From Chrysogorgia sp. JL179-B06 (taxonomy: Eukaryota > Cnidaria > Anthozoa > Scleralcyonacea > Chrysogorgiidae): a DNA stretch of 64,000 nucleotides. The notes beneath the pieces were generated by a model, which was not told where the DNA came from, did no database searches, and saw nothing but the letters and a program-made list of their open reading frames with translations. The stretch covers positions 2,434,501 through 2,498,500 of the forward strand of contig JAYKKM010000471.1 in the NCBI GenBank assembly GCA_035772405.1. The letters are read 5' to 3'. Shown here one piece after another: positions 23,557 to 35,393 of this stretch. A program made the position numbers and the translations under genes. Position 1 is the first letter of the stretch; the number at the start of each line of letters is the position of its first letter.

Positions 23557-24129
23557 ATATTACCCTGAGACATGCAAACTTGATGCAAACTAAGAGAAGT
23601 GAAGCCGCATGATGTTGCCTTTTCGAAATTGGTCGCTCTTAGGTCTTAAAATATAAATGTACAATAAATTTACCTAAACAAGCAATGCATAACCTCAAAG
23701 TGCCTATGTGACCCCAAATACGATATTACTGATATAGATTCTACATGAAGTGAATAGTTGAATGCAAAAATGTTTTATTATTTGAGCTTTGCATTGATGT
23801 TCCTCTATAAAGGTTTGTTTGTCTGAAATGCTAATGACTGTGACGTCATGTACGGCATTTGGCTTTCTTTTCTGCTTTTCGTGGGATAGACTGGTTTAGA
23901 ATTTGAGTGACGTCACACTCATTAGCAGTTCGGACAAACAAACCTTTATAGAGCATCGATGCAAAGCTCAATTACGTTCTAATTCACTACGTTCAAACGA
24001 ACGTAAATTATTTTCCGTTTCCATGTTGTAAATTCATAACAAACAGACAAACTGATGGTTGGTTGCTCAGGCAATACAACGTCTGTGAAATTCATAAGGT
24101 ATTAAGACAAGTTTCTTAGCGAGAAAAAT

Positions 24130-24615
24130 CTGATTATCGCTAAAAGATTTAAACCTTTTAGTAGCATTGTTACCACGAGGTTTGGCCTCTTTTCTTTTCT
24201 TATCTACGGCGTTCTTTGCTTTCCGTATTCGTTTCTCGTCCTTAGAATCAGAGCCAAGGTCGTGGGGCTCGTACTCTTGGACGACATGCCAGCCGTCCTT
24301 GCTTCTATCTGATAGCGTTTTCCTTTTCTTGATAAGCTCCCTTCCTTCTGTGGTGAGCTTTTGGATCTTTCAAGGGCCTTCGATACGATCTTCTATCTGA
24401 TTCAGGATGTGGTCCAGGTTCGAATTCAGCTCGAACTGCTTTCTGTTTCCTTTGAATTTCAAATTGGTGGTTTGCTTCTCTATGTTAGATTTGCCTTGAA
24501 GTTGCTTGACGTTAGCTTCTAGCTGCGAGATGGGTTCTTGCTGGCTTCCAAACCTTCTTGATAGTTGTGGGAATGAGATGAACGATCTGCTGCATGGTTC
24601 ATGATCTTCTGACAT
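24130..24615 (-). pseudogene. Retroelement ORF fragment, possibly DIRS / tyrosine-recombinase type
   Basis: The minus frame has 'LKFKGNRKQFELNSNLDHI', then after one in-frame stop 'EGRELIKKRKTLSD', 'DGWHVVQEYEPHDL' and 'SDSKDEKRIRKAKNAVDKK'. I associate this Lys-Gln-Phe-x-x-Asn plus Trp-x-x-Val-x-Glu-Tyr layout with ORFs of cnidarian DIRS-like elements, but this is from memory and unsearched. No recombinase or RT is present. Confidence 0.4.
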
Positions 24616-24727
24616 ATTTCAGTTGAACTGTTAGACCAACTTAGTATTGGAATGCGAGAGTGAGAGGCTACAATCTCTATAGCAAATTAGTGGAGTGCTG
24701 CGTAGACAGTGTTTTTTTATATACATG

Positions 24728-24872
24728 TATATAGCAAAGTGAAAAGGAGGTAAACTGCCAACATTTTTAGTGACGAAAAACTGACTTTCGAGCGGAGCCC
24801 TTCTCGTCAGTATTTCATTATTAAAAATCTTGGCGGTTTACCACCTTTTCACTTTGCTACAATCTCTATACC
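24728..24872. mobile_element. Small palindromic MITE
   Basis: 'tagcaaagtgaaaaggaggt' is mirrored by 'accaccttttcactttgcta'. The arms are about 35-40 bases with a loop of about 65. Confidence 0.7.
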
Positions 24873-25232
24873 TCTTCATATACCTGAAATGACCAATCAG
24901 AATGTCCGGAGGAACAAGGCTTGAAGCATTGGTGTGAAATGTATCATTGGTGTGAAATGTATCATTGGTGTGAATTGTATCTTGATGTGAAAAATAGCAT
25001 TACTTACACATGATCAATTAAATAGAAAATACAAGTCATAAAACATTTTGGCATTCGACCATTCACTTCATATAGAATCTATATCAGTAATATCGTACTT
25101 GGGGTCATGGACACTTTAATGCGAACATCGAGTGCAAATACCAAATTCGACACGATAAATTGATTCCTTATTTATATTGTACATACAATACGTTTTCGGC
25201 TTGGTCAATGAATTCATTTATCTTTTGTTTAC

Positions 25233-25385
25233 CTTGTTCAAACTCGGAATTAATAGTCATTAGTTCCGCTTCATCAACGTGACATGCTTTATTCGCATCG
25301 GGAAACGTTTCTTCAGTTTTAAAAAGCTTGTAGCACGACTGCTGGTAGATTGAATAACCATCTGGACAGTTAATGCTGGGCGCTG
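25233..25385 (-). CDS. CTLD-4, first exon
   Basis: This exon encodes 'INCPDGYSIYQQSCYKLF', the 'TFPDANKAC' helix and 'LMTINSEFEQ'. The open frame reads on past the donor caag/gtaaac, but ending here gives phase 1 and a seamless join to 21214-21462 ('EFEQ' to 'AYLIYLLERY'). The acceptor is tactttag. Confidence 0.8.
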
Positions 25386-25465
25386 CTAAAGTAAAAATGT
25401 AAAAACGAAATGAGACGTTGTTACTCATTCTTCACTCAATAAATTCATATTAAGAGTGCTTTTAC

Positions 25466-25519
25466 CTGTTGGCGTAGGGGAGCTCGCCGTTTTTGTAGGG
25501 AATGGTGAGTTTGAAGAAG
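25466..25519 (-). CDS. Pro/Thr/Ser linker exon between CTLD-3 and CTLD-4
   Basis: A 54-base exon with acceptor ttatctag and donor g/gtaaaa encodes about 17 residues such as 'SPFPTKTASSPTPT', a flexible, probably O-glycosylated linker. It is phase 1-1 and lies 80 bases upstream of CTLD-4. Confidence 0.65.
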
Positions 25520-25582
25520 CTAGATAAAAAACATAAATTATTTAAAGTGCCTATTTCATGATCGGGCCTTTTATGTATAGTA

Positions 25583-25681
25583 GTTAAAACATGAGCGGCT
25601 GATGTTTATGGGCAGTTACAATGGCGAGCCGCAGGCGAGCCGTTGTAAACTGCCCATAAACATCGACTGCGAATGTTTTAA
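25583..25681. mobile_element. Small palindromic MITE
   Basis: 'gttaaaacatgagcggctga' and 'tgtttatgggcagtta' are mirrored by 'taaactgcccataaaca' and 'gactgcgaatgttttaac'. Confidence 0.75.
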
Positions 25682-25781
25682 CGAACTTGTAAAATGAGTA
25701 GAATATATAATACATACTTTGTTTGGAAGTTGTAGAAACGGTACAAACAAATTATTTTAACTCCGAAAAAGCTCAATTTGA

Positions 25782-25901
25782 GCAAATTAACTTTGATAAA
25801 ACATTGATGTTTTATTAATCAGCAAGTTAACTTTGATAAAACATTGATGTTTTATTAATCAGCACGTTAACTTTGATAAAACATTGATGTTTTATTAATA
25901 A
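25782..25901. repeat. Three tandem 40-bp repeats
   Basis: Each unit reads 'gcaaattaactttgataaaa' then 'cattgatgttttattaatca' with one or two changes. Each contains the small hairpin ataaaacattgatgttttat. Confidence 0.9.
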
Positions 25902-26188
25902 ATGTTTTATCCTGGGTTAAAGATGTTGATTAAATATTAATTTCTTTGGAATTTACTTCATGAATTATTAATGAATTTTACAAATATTTATAATCTTTGG
26001 CACACTGATAAAAATGCTTAATATTATCACCAAATAAATTTTCATCTTCATGCCTTTTCCCCTTGGTAAAGTTAGTTTATTACTCACAGGAAGTGATGTC
26101 AACTCAGCCAGTGATTCTCTGTTCGTATTTCACTGGTGAATCACTGTTAAATGTCTTTGCGTCCTACCCTGGCCAAAAAATTGATAGG

Positions 26189-26769
26189 TACTTATAGTAC
26201 GTATTCCATATAAGGTCATGTCGGACGGGACTGGGAAGAGCAAATACGTTGCCCTGACGAGCAAATACATTGCCCTCGTACCAGCCTCCTAGTTAATTGG
26301 ATTGTAACTGACCCCAAAACAACAAAGGTCCTAACCCTCCCACAAAGCCATAGAATATATTCCTTTAAAGTTAAATGATCTATTTACAACATACATACAG
26401 CTTATCCTTGTCGCTAACTTAGTTCTCTTTGAAAGCGGATAATCGAACATGCCCAAAAATATAATTTTCCCATCGTAAACGAACTTTCGGCTGTCTTCGA
26501 CGAACGTTTTCTTGAGAAATAATCAACTTCCAAAGATACAATATATATTAAAACAAAGGTTAAATTATCTGTTTACAATATGCGTACAGCTTATCCGGCT
26601 AGCGAACGTAGTTTTCTTAAAAAGAGCAGATAATCTAACATATCGAACGTGTTAACTATCCGCATCCAGTGGGCTGGTACGAGGGCAATGTATATGCTCG
26701 TTAGGGCAACGTATTTGCTCTTCCCAGTCCTGTCCAATATGACCTTACATGGAATACGTACTATAAGTC
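26189..26769. mobile_element. TIR element with internal direct repeat
   Basis: Arms of about 100 bases: 'tacttatagtacgtattcca ... gcaaatacgttgccctgacg' and 'aacgtatttgctcttcccag ... tggaatacgtactataagt'. The core holds two direct copies of about 95 bases (26361-26455 and 26552-26650) built on 'cagcttatcc' and 'gcggataatc / gcagataatc'. Confidence 0.8.
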
Positions 26770-26771
26770 CA

Positions 26772-28205
26772 TATGAAAAAATTCATGTGGATGCAGCGCG
26801 TGCTAATTTGCATTGTTATTAAATTTTACTCGGAACCAACAAAATGCGATCTCCCCTCACCTAGACAATGTTGGTGACACGAGCAAAAAGTCGAGCATTA
26901 TTTGGTTTATCGGGGAATAAGACAACATTGATGTGGGGGAAGGGAAGGAACGTTTTATTTAGGAAAAAATTGGGCAATAAAAAGGAAGTAGGTAATTAAG
27001 GAACAGTAAGTAATAACAGGAAGTATGCCAAAGATTATAAATATATAAAAACCCAAACTTGAAAAAGGCACTTTAACCATGCTGGTCAGCAACCGTAAAT
27101 GGATAAATGTATGAGCACTATTTGCACCAGTCTGGTAAAACTAAAAACTGAAGAATGTATATAGTACTTGGAGATCTTAATACTACTGCCGCTTTGAGAA
27201 GGTCCCGTTCTAGCCAATTACATTGTATCGAGATAATCCGTTGTTCTGTATCCACGTAACTTAATTATCTAATACATAATTAGCCATACAGATAATATAT
27301 AATATTAATTAGAGTGAAATAATTAAATTAAATAATTAATTTATTAAGCAATTAAATAATTATTAAATAATTAATTAATAATTAATTAATAATTAATAAT
27401 TAATAATTAAAAATTAATAATTATTAATGAATTAATAATTATTAAATAATTAAATAATTAATTAGAGTGAAATAATTACAGTGAAACCTGGGTAACCAAT
27501 TAAACGCAGCGATCTTGGCTAAATAATGGGGGTGCATGGCAAAATAACGAAGCGTGAAAGGTTGAAATTTTTTTTTGACTCTTGTTGACCTGGAGGTTCT
27601 CGTATTGTGGAAAAAGGCCTAGAACTAGGCATCAACATCTCAATGTTTTGTCACCAATTGGCCAATATAGCGGCGTTCAATTGATTAACAAATTTTGGCT
27701 CTGATGCCCCCATTTCACGATCTCTATATGATTAGCCGCCTTTTTAGGTTTCCCATGTTGAATTTATATATAACGAAACAAAACATTGGAATTTTCTTTT
27801 CATCCTTAAGCTACCATATGGTGCCATCATACCAGGAAATGATTTTTCTTCCCGATCGAATCCAAAATCTAGGCAGAGCTCGTTTCGTTCACGTAGATGT
27901 TGCGTAGAGTTTCTTTTGCACGCAATGTTTGACTTTTGTTTTGTTTACTCATTAAGCTTGATGGCGTGAACATGACAACCTAGTTAGAAAAAATCTGCGA
28001 TATTCAAATATAGCAATAATAGAGCTTTACGATGAAATATCTGTCTATACTAAGAATAATTATTTCAGGCGAAATTTTCCAGGTTACTGTAAAATATACA
28101 AAATATTTCACACAAAACAAAGTACTTTTGGGACGACAGTTTCTTACACAAAGATCAACAACGTTTGGTAGATTTACCAAGCGATAAAATAATTTCATAT
28201 GCCAA
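26772..28205. other. Intronic sequence, AT-rich core
   Basis: A run of aattaat-type repeats occupies 27295-27475. The rest has no recognised exon or element. The plus frame at 27695-27907 has no known resemblance. Confidence 0.45.
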
Positions 28206-28300
28206 AATAGTTAATAATAATAATAATAATAGTAATAATAATTACTAGTAATAATAATAGTAATAATAGTAATAATTATAATTAATAATAATAACAATAA
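28206..28300. repeat. (AAT)n-like microsatellite
   Basis: Imperfect aataat/agtaat units. The following TTAA hosts the MITE at 28305, and the same repeat resumes after it (28630-28651). Confidence 0.85.
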
Positions 28301-28304
28301 TTAA

Positions 28305-28624
28305 AGGTGCCGTCAAGTCCGTTCTGCGCATGTGTGATATTTCAAACGTGAGGGCCTCCATATGTTAACAAACTTTAACGGAATAGATTTGCGACAGTTC
28401 GAAAACGAGTATTTGTCAAAGGTGGCGAAGGCACGAGTGGTAGTTTGATATATTATCCACATTTAGGAACAGAACAGCTTCTTATAACACGCTTTTTAGG
28501 CAGGAAAAGCTCAAGCGTGGAAAACAAATCCACAATACTTCATGTTCAATGTTTATATAATGCAATGTAAACAAACGATGTAAACAGAAACGTGGACATG
28601 CGCAGAACGGACTTGACGGCACCT
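28305..28624. mobile_element. TTAA-flanked MITE
   Basis: Perfect ends 'aggtgccgtcaagtccgttc' / 'gaacggacttgacggcacct' flanked by TTAA at 28301-28304 and 28625-28628. The 30-base TIR and TTAA duplication indicate piggyBac-type mobilisation. Confidence 0.85.
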
Positions 28625-29139
28625 TTAATTATAATAATAATAATAATAATGGTGCAATAGCGAATCTACGAGGTGGCTCTTCTAATTCTAAGTTAATAAA
28701 CTATTACAAGTATAAAGAGCTAACTAAATAAAATAGGACCTATGATAATTTATCTGTAGCCATATTCTTAAAATAATATGCCTTACTCTAATTTAAAAAA
28801 TCAATTACAATTTTGATTTTTGGATATCTACCGGGAGACTATTGAAAATAGCTGCTGCACTATCCTGTAAAGTACCGGATTCTAATGGCAACCTCAATTT
28901 GCGTTAATTCGAAGACCTTGATGTTCTCGCAGGGAAATGTTCCTCACGTTTAAGATATGATGAAATGAAGTGGTGCAAATTATTTTAGTTTCGGAATAAC
29001 TGAGAAACGTCTATTGTTGCTGGATATTTTATAGATTATGTCATCAATCTACTTTAAATTTTGCTGACTTCCGTTCCAAGTTGGTAAGTGGCATTAATCC
29101 TTTCAAGTTTTTTCCATTGGCATAGAGACAAATGGAGTA

Positions 29140-29310
29140 ATCATCTATCTTGTGGACTCGTGCAAGCTGGGATGTGGAAAACAACGTGACCTTTGGTTGT
29201 TTTTGTGGGATTCATACTAAGATCGCTCGTTTGACCAAGATGACAACTTATTGAGGTCGAGCTGCAGTCGCTTCTCACAATCCTTGATATCAGCAGTGGA
29301 ACGCCGAACG
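29140..29310 (-). mobile_element. LINE reverse-transcriptase fragment
   Basis: In one minus frame 'LQLDLNKLSSWSNERS' and in the next 'LSMNPTKT' reproduce the RT segment following the YADD box of CR1-like LINEs. A frameshift separates them. Confidence 0.6.
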
Positions 29311-29477
29311 TCACATTTATCATCTTGAAGGCTTTATCATTGATTCCAACTAACTGCTTACCAGTTAAATAGTAAGATTCGGAGAAACCCTTCTTATGCA
29401 TGAAGTTTCTTCAGGAAGGTTTCGAAAAAAAATTTTCACCTGCATTTGGTCTCCAGAACATCCTGTAAAACATTTCG

Positions 29478-29609
29478 AGACAGGGTCTTTTTAAGGCTGG
29501 TCCTGTTGTTTGGAACAGCCTAGCGTTTTTTATAAGACAATCTTTTAGTACTGACTCCTTTAAGAAACATTTAAAAACTCATTTATTTAGAAAGACATAC
29601 GAGTATTAG
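29478..29609 (+). mobile_element. LINE 3' end
   Basis: The frame 'RQGLFKAGPVVWNSLAFF' continuing to 'LKTHLFRK' and a stop is the usual LINE RT carboxyl terminus. It was too short for a normal ORF list. Confidence 0.65.
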
Positions 29610-30897
29610 TCTTGTAACATATCTTCTTAACTTCAGGTGTTTTTTAGTAATTATCTGTAATATTCTACATCACGCTTTAGAGTATTCGTAGTTTTAGCGG
29701 TTATAAATTCGAATATTATTATAAAGACAGGGGCCAGACCTAGCACTGGAGGACAGACCTCGCACTGGAGGACAGATCTCGTACTGGAGGACAGGAGTGG
29801 GAAACGAATTCTGTCTGGTAGACATGATGTGTCAGGAACAAAATATAGAAGCAAAACATTTAAACAAGTAGAAGCAGTTAATAGTAATAATAGTAATGAA
29901 GTAATGATTATAATTACATGTACACTCGTCCGCTTAGTGTTCGAAGCTTTTGCAGTGCAGTATTTAGTTCTTTTATACATGTACATGACAATAGATAATA
30001 ACCTTTCATTTACCAATCTGAATAGATTTTTAGTGGACAAAATATCTGAGAGCCTTTAAACTATAAAGCCAATTTTGTCTGAATTTCACTGTTTCATATG
30101 TATTAAGACAGCAAACTATTAAAATAACAAAATAGCAAAAACTGTTTAATTTTTGGTGCAGTGCATTGAGTATAGAACAGTGGGAAAGTCTACTGGTGTT
30201 TATATCATAAGTCACTAACAAAGAAACAATTTATCTTACAGACAGGATTATAGTAACCAATTGTGTATTACTCTGGCAGATGACTGAAAATAATAATTAA
30301 GTATTAATACTCTTAAGTATTAATGTCAGCTTTGGTTTTCATAATAAATAATCGACACACATGTTTAATACTGCTTAATTTTACTCAAGGTAGCTGCATA
30401 ACCTCTATGAATGACCTTATAATATTGACATTGCACTCGCCCTACTGTAATACTAATACTTAACTACATGATGTCCCTTGTCTAATTGTCAGCATAAACA
30501 GATATCAAAAGATTTAATGCATAAACCTTTCACAGACCCATAGTGTTGCCTGACTACCGTTGTCCTTGATAAACCTTTTATTACACAAGACCTCTTTTGC
30601 TTTTACAACATTATTAACACAAGTGCAAGTACCGATAACACATAATTTAAAATTCTGACATGACAAAAGCACGACATTGCGTACCATATAAATTATATAA
30701 CCACATATATAGCGTATTCAGGATGTTCTGACACCAGCACTTCCCCTGAAGCAGTGAGTGTTAACCTACTCAATCATATAATATATATCCTACATATACG
30801 GCAGGCCCTGTTGATCTATCCCAGGCCACAGGGATATTAATATTTAAAATATTAACAATTAAATTAGGAATATTATTCAAATATAAAATTAGTCATA
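29610..30897. other. Intronic sequence without recognised feature
   Basis: The only pattern is a 24-base 'cactggaggacaga(c/t)ctcg' repeat, about three copies at 29738-29795. No exon or element end was recognised. Confidence 0.45.
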
Positions 30898-31120
30898 TTA
30901 ATCTTCCTCGCATGGAGTATCACGCTCAACCACCTTGCAGTGAACCTTGAATCCGTAGTTGAATGCAAAACAGGTAAACCTTGTATAGCGCCCATTATGG
31001 TTGCTCCCAAGGTAGCTATGGAGCCTCTGAAGCGTCGATAAGCTTCGCTCATACTCGTACGAGGTAACAGGGAATGTTGCAACACATTTCAATAGCACAA
31101 AACGATTCGCGAAGTTCTCT
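30898..31120 (-). pseudogene. hAT transposase C-terminal (dimerisation) relic
   Basis: The minus frame reads 'CVATFPVTSYEYERSLSTLQ' followed by 'RLHSYLGSN', matching the hAT dimerisation motif (PVTSCECERSFS-type, then a 'LKTYLRS'-like strand). Nothing of the catalytic core is present. Confidence 0.7.
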
Positions 31121-31199
31121 TGGTCACAAACTTTGAGAGCTTTTGCAACGGAATCAGGTCTGTCAACCACTTTCTCAGATCTTCTGTTTGCGTTGTTGT

Positions 31200-31541
31200 T
31201 CCAGAGTCCCTAGATTCAGATGCTGCATATACTGATCTAAAACTACCTAATATCAGGTCAATACGTATTTATAACGCTTCTATGGCAGTTTTTAAATCGT
31301 TACATCAAATATCCTGTGAACTTTTTAATAACTATTTTACCGATTGTGTCATTGTACCAAAAGTTAAATTAGAAATAGCAAGGAAGGGCTTCTTCTTTCA
31401 AGGAACATTGATTTATAATAGGTTACCAGTTACTTTTTAGAACAGCCTTAAAACAGTTTTTAGAACATGATGTTTTGTAAATAATTCATTAGTTAATAAT
31501 ATCAGTTTGAATAATATTTTTATTCCTGTAATAGTTAGGCC
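31200..31541 (+). mobile_element. LINE 3' end
   Basis: 'IYNASMAVFKSLHQISCEL', 'VPKVKLEIARKGFFFQGT' and 'LIYNRLPV' then a stop: a LINE RT C terminus and 3' UTR. It lies head-on against the hAT relic. Confidence 0.6.
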
Positions 31542-31545
31542 TTAA

Positions 31546-31984
31546 AGTGCCCATGACCCCAAATACGATATTACTGATATAGATGCTACATGAAGTGAAA
31601 AGTTGAATGCCAAAATATTTTATGATTTGAGCTTTGCGTTGATGTGCTATAAAGATTTGTTTGTCAGAAATGCTAATGAGTGTGACGTCATTTACGGCAT
31701 CATTTCGGATACAATATTAATCTAACTCAAACGTTGAGTTGTACTTGACCGCTATAGTAAAGATTTTATCAACTTTTTCACTCAAATCCTCAAGCAGTCT
31801 ATCACACGGAAAGCAGAAAAGAAAGCCAAATGCCGTAAATGACGTCACACTCATTAGCATTTCTGACAAACAAATCTTTATAGCACATCAACGCAAAGCT
31901 CAAATCATAAAATATTTTGGCATTCAACTTTTCACTTCATGTAGCATCTATATCCGTAATATCGTATTTGGTGTCATGGGCACT
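31546..31984. mobile_element. Complete TTAA-flanked MITE, reference copy of its family
   Basis: Ends 'agtgcccatgaccccaaata' / 'tatttggtgtcatgggcact' lie between TTAA at 31542-31545 and 31985-31988. The arms extend about 150 bases. Other copies: 23697-25117 (split) and 41062-41897 (decayed). Confidence 0.85.
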
Positions 31985-32039
31985 TTAAATGATGTAACAG
32001 GACCCTTACTGATAGCAGTGAAGTTTCACTGAAAAGGTT

Positions 32040-32360
32040 TTTTATCCTGTTTTTAAATAAAGTTCTATTATTATTATTATTATCATTGAAGACAAATCTT
32101 ATGGCTTCCAACTACGAGCACTACAGTTATTCCACACTTCTGAACAGTAATTGAAGTGAGGCGAAAAGAAAGATAGATATATTTCTTTGCGCTAACTGGT
32201 AGCATCTTTTTCGTTCCTTGTAAGACAGATATGTGTTTGGTTGTCTTTCTGGCATATTTTCTGAATATGGTTGTCGAATTTCAGTTTATTATCGAATAAA
32301 ATCATTAAAAAATAATGGGCGGAGGATTGATCCCTGTGACATGCCTTTATTAATCATGTT
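32040..32360 (-). mobile_element. LINE reverse-transcriptase fragment
   Basis: The minus strand gives 'SPHFNYCSEVWNNCSARSW' and, upstream, a 'SQGSIL' relic of the RT core, with frameshifts. On the plus strand an 'aataaagttctattattatt' tail of a neighbouring LINE abuts it at 32058. Confidence 0.55.
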
Positions 32361-32738
32361 AAATTGAGAAAATTCTCCTTTTAGCACAACTCTTTGATAT
32401 CGATCTAGCTTTCCAAAGTTAAATTTCGTCAATGTTCTCAATCGACAACATTAAAAAGGTTATTCCATTGCAGCTGCAAAAGTGGATAACTGGATCACTT
32501 TAGTTAAACTATGTCGCCTCAAGATCTTTTCGGATGATAATATTCTCTACTTTATATTTGAGAGCATTTTATGTTAGAACAAGGCGAATTATCATTAGAA
32601 ATACGATTCAAAATCACGTCTGATGGTAGGTGAACAGGACAACTGCGTTGTTTAAGCAATGGTCAGAAGACGTACGAATTGAAAGAATGCATATACAGAC
32701 GGTGCTCTTGGTAATCGGGTGAGAGAGGTTTAATAAAT

Positions 32739-33190
32739 TTACAGCTCCATATTATTAAAACGTCGGGCGAAGGGTTTTTCGACATCATTGTTCCTTACGG
32801 AACGAAGATGACAAGCAAATCTGCCAGAAAGTCGCCGACCAGTTTCACCAATGTAGAGGGAACAGCATTTACTACAGGATATACAGTAAATGATGTTGGA
32901 GGAGGTGCATGTAAAACTATGCCGAATAACGAAATTTGATTTAGGTCTGGAAATACACGTGCGGGATTGAGGTATGAGCAAGTGTAGCAACGGGTATGGG
33001 AACAAGAAAAGGTCCTCGCTGGAGTTGGTGAATTTTGTTTGAGGGCACTGTGAACCAAATTGTCCCTAATATTTTTATCGGTGAAAATGGTAGACGTCTC
33101 CGGGTCATTTTTAAGCATATGAAAATTACGGGTAACGATTTCCCTAACTTTGAAGTTAAAGGGATGATCGAAACGTTAAAACAAATCACA
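32739..33190 (-). mobile_element. Penelope-like element fragment with GIY-YIG endonuclease
   Basis: Minus frames give 'CSHTRCYTCSYLNP', then after a frameshift 'NIIYCISCSKCCSLYIGETG', 'RRLSGRFACHLRSVRNND' and 'KPFARRFN', the Cys-rich linker and GIY-YIG domain of Penelope-like elements. It is broken by the frameshift. Confidence 0.8.
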
Positions 33191-33224
33191 TTTACACAAC
33201 AATTCCAATGACAAAATCCCTCTA

Positions 33225-33310
33225 GGTGTTATTTCACTTTACGTTTCGCTCGAAACGTTAGACTACTTATACGCGCTATTTCGGCAGTGCACCAACCTTT
33301 TCAGATATTT
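33225..33310 (+). mobile_element. Penelope-like terminal fragment, opposite orientation
   Basis: 'cgaaacgttagactacttat' and 'ttcggcagtgcaccaacc' match the tails at 2930 and 12650 but point away from the adjacent GIY-YIG fragment, an arrangement known for Penelope pseudo-LTRs. Confidence 0.55.
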
Positions 33311-33424
33311 AACTGGCAAATTAATACACTTGTAGGCTTATAGTAATTGGGACGCATTTCCTTGCCCATAACAACACCAAATTGAGTATGTCGGAAATAA
33401 AAATAAAGAAAAAAAGAAACAAAA

Positions 33425-33540
33425 ATGCTGATCAACTAGTTAGAGCATCCCACAGGTAATCAGATGCTTACAAGTTTCATTGTCAATTGGCAGCTCAACA
33501 TATTTTCTGACGACATATTTTGAGAATCCATACAATCATG
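33425..33540 (+). repeat. Decayed tRNA-derived SINE
   Basis: 'actagttagagcatcccac' and 'ttacaagtttcattgtca' are degenerate box A and box B in the correct order. Confidence 0.45.
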
Positions 33541-33611
33541 CTCAATTCATGATTGCTGGCTCGGGATATTGTTCAAAATTAAAGGAATAAGAGAAGTGTA
33601 CAGTATCTAAC

Positions 33612-33871
33612 CTGTTTTACATATATAACCGTTCATGGTGGTACAATCCGCTGCACTCCATAGTCCACCACTTCCTTGGAAAGGCGAGATTTCGACACAA
33701 TAAGTACCAAATTGTGAAGACCAGTACGGGTAGCCATGCTTCCAATGATAGTAATTAGCAGGAGAGTTATCAGTCCAACTAAAACTATTCTGATCGTGAA
33801 AATTATTCATGCCTATCCAGAGGTTTACATTCGCTCCTTCGGTGTTCACGGTAATAAAAGTCTGTTCTATT
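33612..33871 (-). CDS. CTLD-3, second exon
   Basis: After splicing to 35394-35550 the frame reads 'LASIADQIEQTFITV', then 'LWIGMNN', 'SFSWTDNSPANYYHW', 'YCVEI', 'LWSAADCTTMNGYICK'. EPN/QPD and WND are absent ('HGYPYW' and 'WSAADC' stand in their places), so this domain probably does not bind sugar by the classical calcium route. The fold cysteines remain. Length is 260 bases, phase 2 to 1. Confidence 0.82.
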
Positions 33872-34217
33872 CTAAAAATATAAAAAGAATACATAGGACA
33901 TTTCACATAATTTTAAAAATAAAAAACTGAATATAAAAATACTCATTTAAACGATGTTAATTCACTCTTTTCTTTTGCCCTGCTTTTCGCTGCGGTTTGT
34001 CTATGGTTAAACATCGTTTCCTGATTGGCTCTTCAATTATTCTCTCGCTTTTATAATTGGTTACTTTATTTCTTCCAGTATCCTTCTGTACGGATCCCGC
34101 AACCGGACCGCTCGTGGGTTGCAAAACAAAAAAAGTTTTCGCAATTTTTACTATTTTTTCCCGCGAAGTTAGGTTATCAATGTTTGAAAACATACCAAAA
34201 TGGATAGTGATAATCAC

Positions 34218-34871
34218 AGCAAAAGTGAATTTTATTATCCAGAATATTATAAAAAATAAAATGACGAGCGAAGTAGCAATTTAAGATTTAAGTTAAATTA
34301 AAGGTTACTTAAAGACCCATTAGCGAACCATTTAGGGTAGATTTAAGGCCTAACTTAAAGGCACTTAGCGAACCATTTATGGAACTTCATGGGTATTTAA
34401 GCGCTTAAATGCCATTAAATACCACTTAAAGTTAAATGATTAACTTTAAGAAGATTTAAGGTCACTTGAAATGTACTTAAATTTTAAATTTCGTGCAACA
34501 TCAGTCTTGAAAACGGCCCTCGGCCTTTTTCAAGACCTCGGGCACAGTTTTTCATTATCCGCACCAAGGTAGCCGGTAAATAACATATTTTTTTCAGATA
34601 TGAAGAGCCTATATAGGATTTTGATTAGACATCTCGCATTTTTATATGGGAGAGTATAGATTTTAAAAACAAGGCTTTACGCAACGAAATTCTTGTTATA
34701 CATCTAATATTTCCAACCGGGAATCGAACCCAAGGTCTCCAATTAATGCATTGATTCGATAGAATATTTGCGATAAAATCTCGTCCTCTCGTAGTATCAT
34801 CATTATCAATATATAAAATTAAATGACGAATTCTTAATTACATATAACACGAAAAACAATGCAATAGCAAC
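34218..34871. other. Intronic sequence with short self-similar repeats
   Basis: At 34280-34490, ttaaggt/cttaaag and 'gcgaaccattta' recur two or three times. A tRNA-like box B in reverse ('gggaatcgaacccaa', 34719-34733) hints at a SINE relic. Confidence 0.4.
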
Positions 34872-34881
34872 GGCACTTTAA

Positions 34882-35384
34882 AGGGACACTCCGGCCCAAA
34901 TACAAATGTAGTTCATATGAAAGATCTTACTGACTTTAGATTATTTCCAAAGTTTCAGCATTCCTATCAATTTAGTTAAGAAGATGTGGCTAGTTGAAGT
35001 TGGAGAGTTTGTCCAATTTCGACGCCATTTTGTTTCTCAAATATGACGTCACTGAGTGACGTGATCTCGTATTATGCCTAAGAAGCTCCTCTACTTTCCT
35101 GCATGATGAACTAAATAGTTTATTTCGACTAATTTTCGTCCAAAGACCATTCACAATAACTATCACTATGTGATCGCCATCAAAACAACTCCACTGACGA
35201 TAAAGAATCACTCAATGACGTCATATTTTCAAAACCAATATGGCGTCAAAATCCACAAATTTTCAACTTCAACTAGCAATATCTTCTCAACTAAATTGAT
35301 AGGAATGCTGAAACTTTGGAAATAAACTAAAGTCAGTAAGATCTTTCATATGAACTGCATTTGTATTTGGGCCGGAGTGTCCCT
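34882..35384. mobile_element. TTAA-flanked MITE inserted at a splice donor
   Basis: Ends 'agggacactccggcccaaat' / 'atttgggccggagtgtccct' lie between TTAA at 34878-34881 and 35385-35388. Arms are about 170-190 bases. The right TTAA starts four bases after the exon-intron GT of CTLD-3. Confidence 0.87.
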
Positions 35385-35393
35385 TTAACTTAC

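Larger units (their letters stand above)
23697..25117. mobile_element. TTAA-family MITE split by about 1 kb of retroelement sequence
   Basis: The left part, 23697-23970, and right end, 25038-25117, together match the complete copy at 31546-31984 ('gatattactgatatagattc', 'gacgtcacactcattagcag', 'gtcatggacacttt'). The break falls in the right arm after 'gcaaagctcaa', and the match resumes at 'cataaaacattttggcattc'. Confidence 0.75.
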
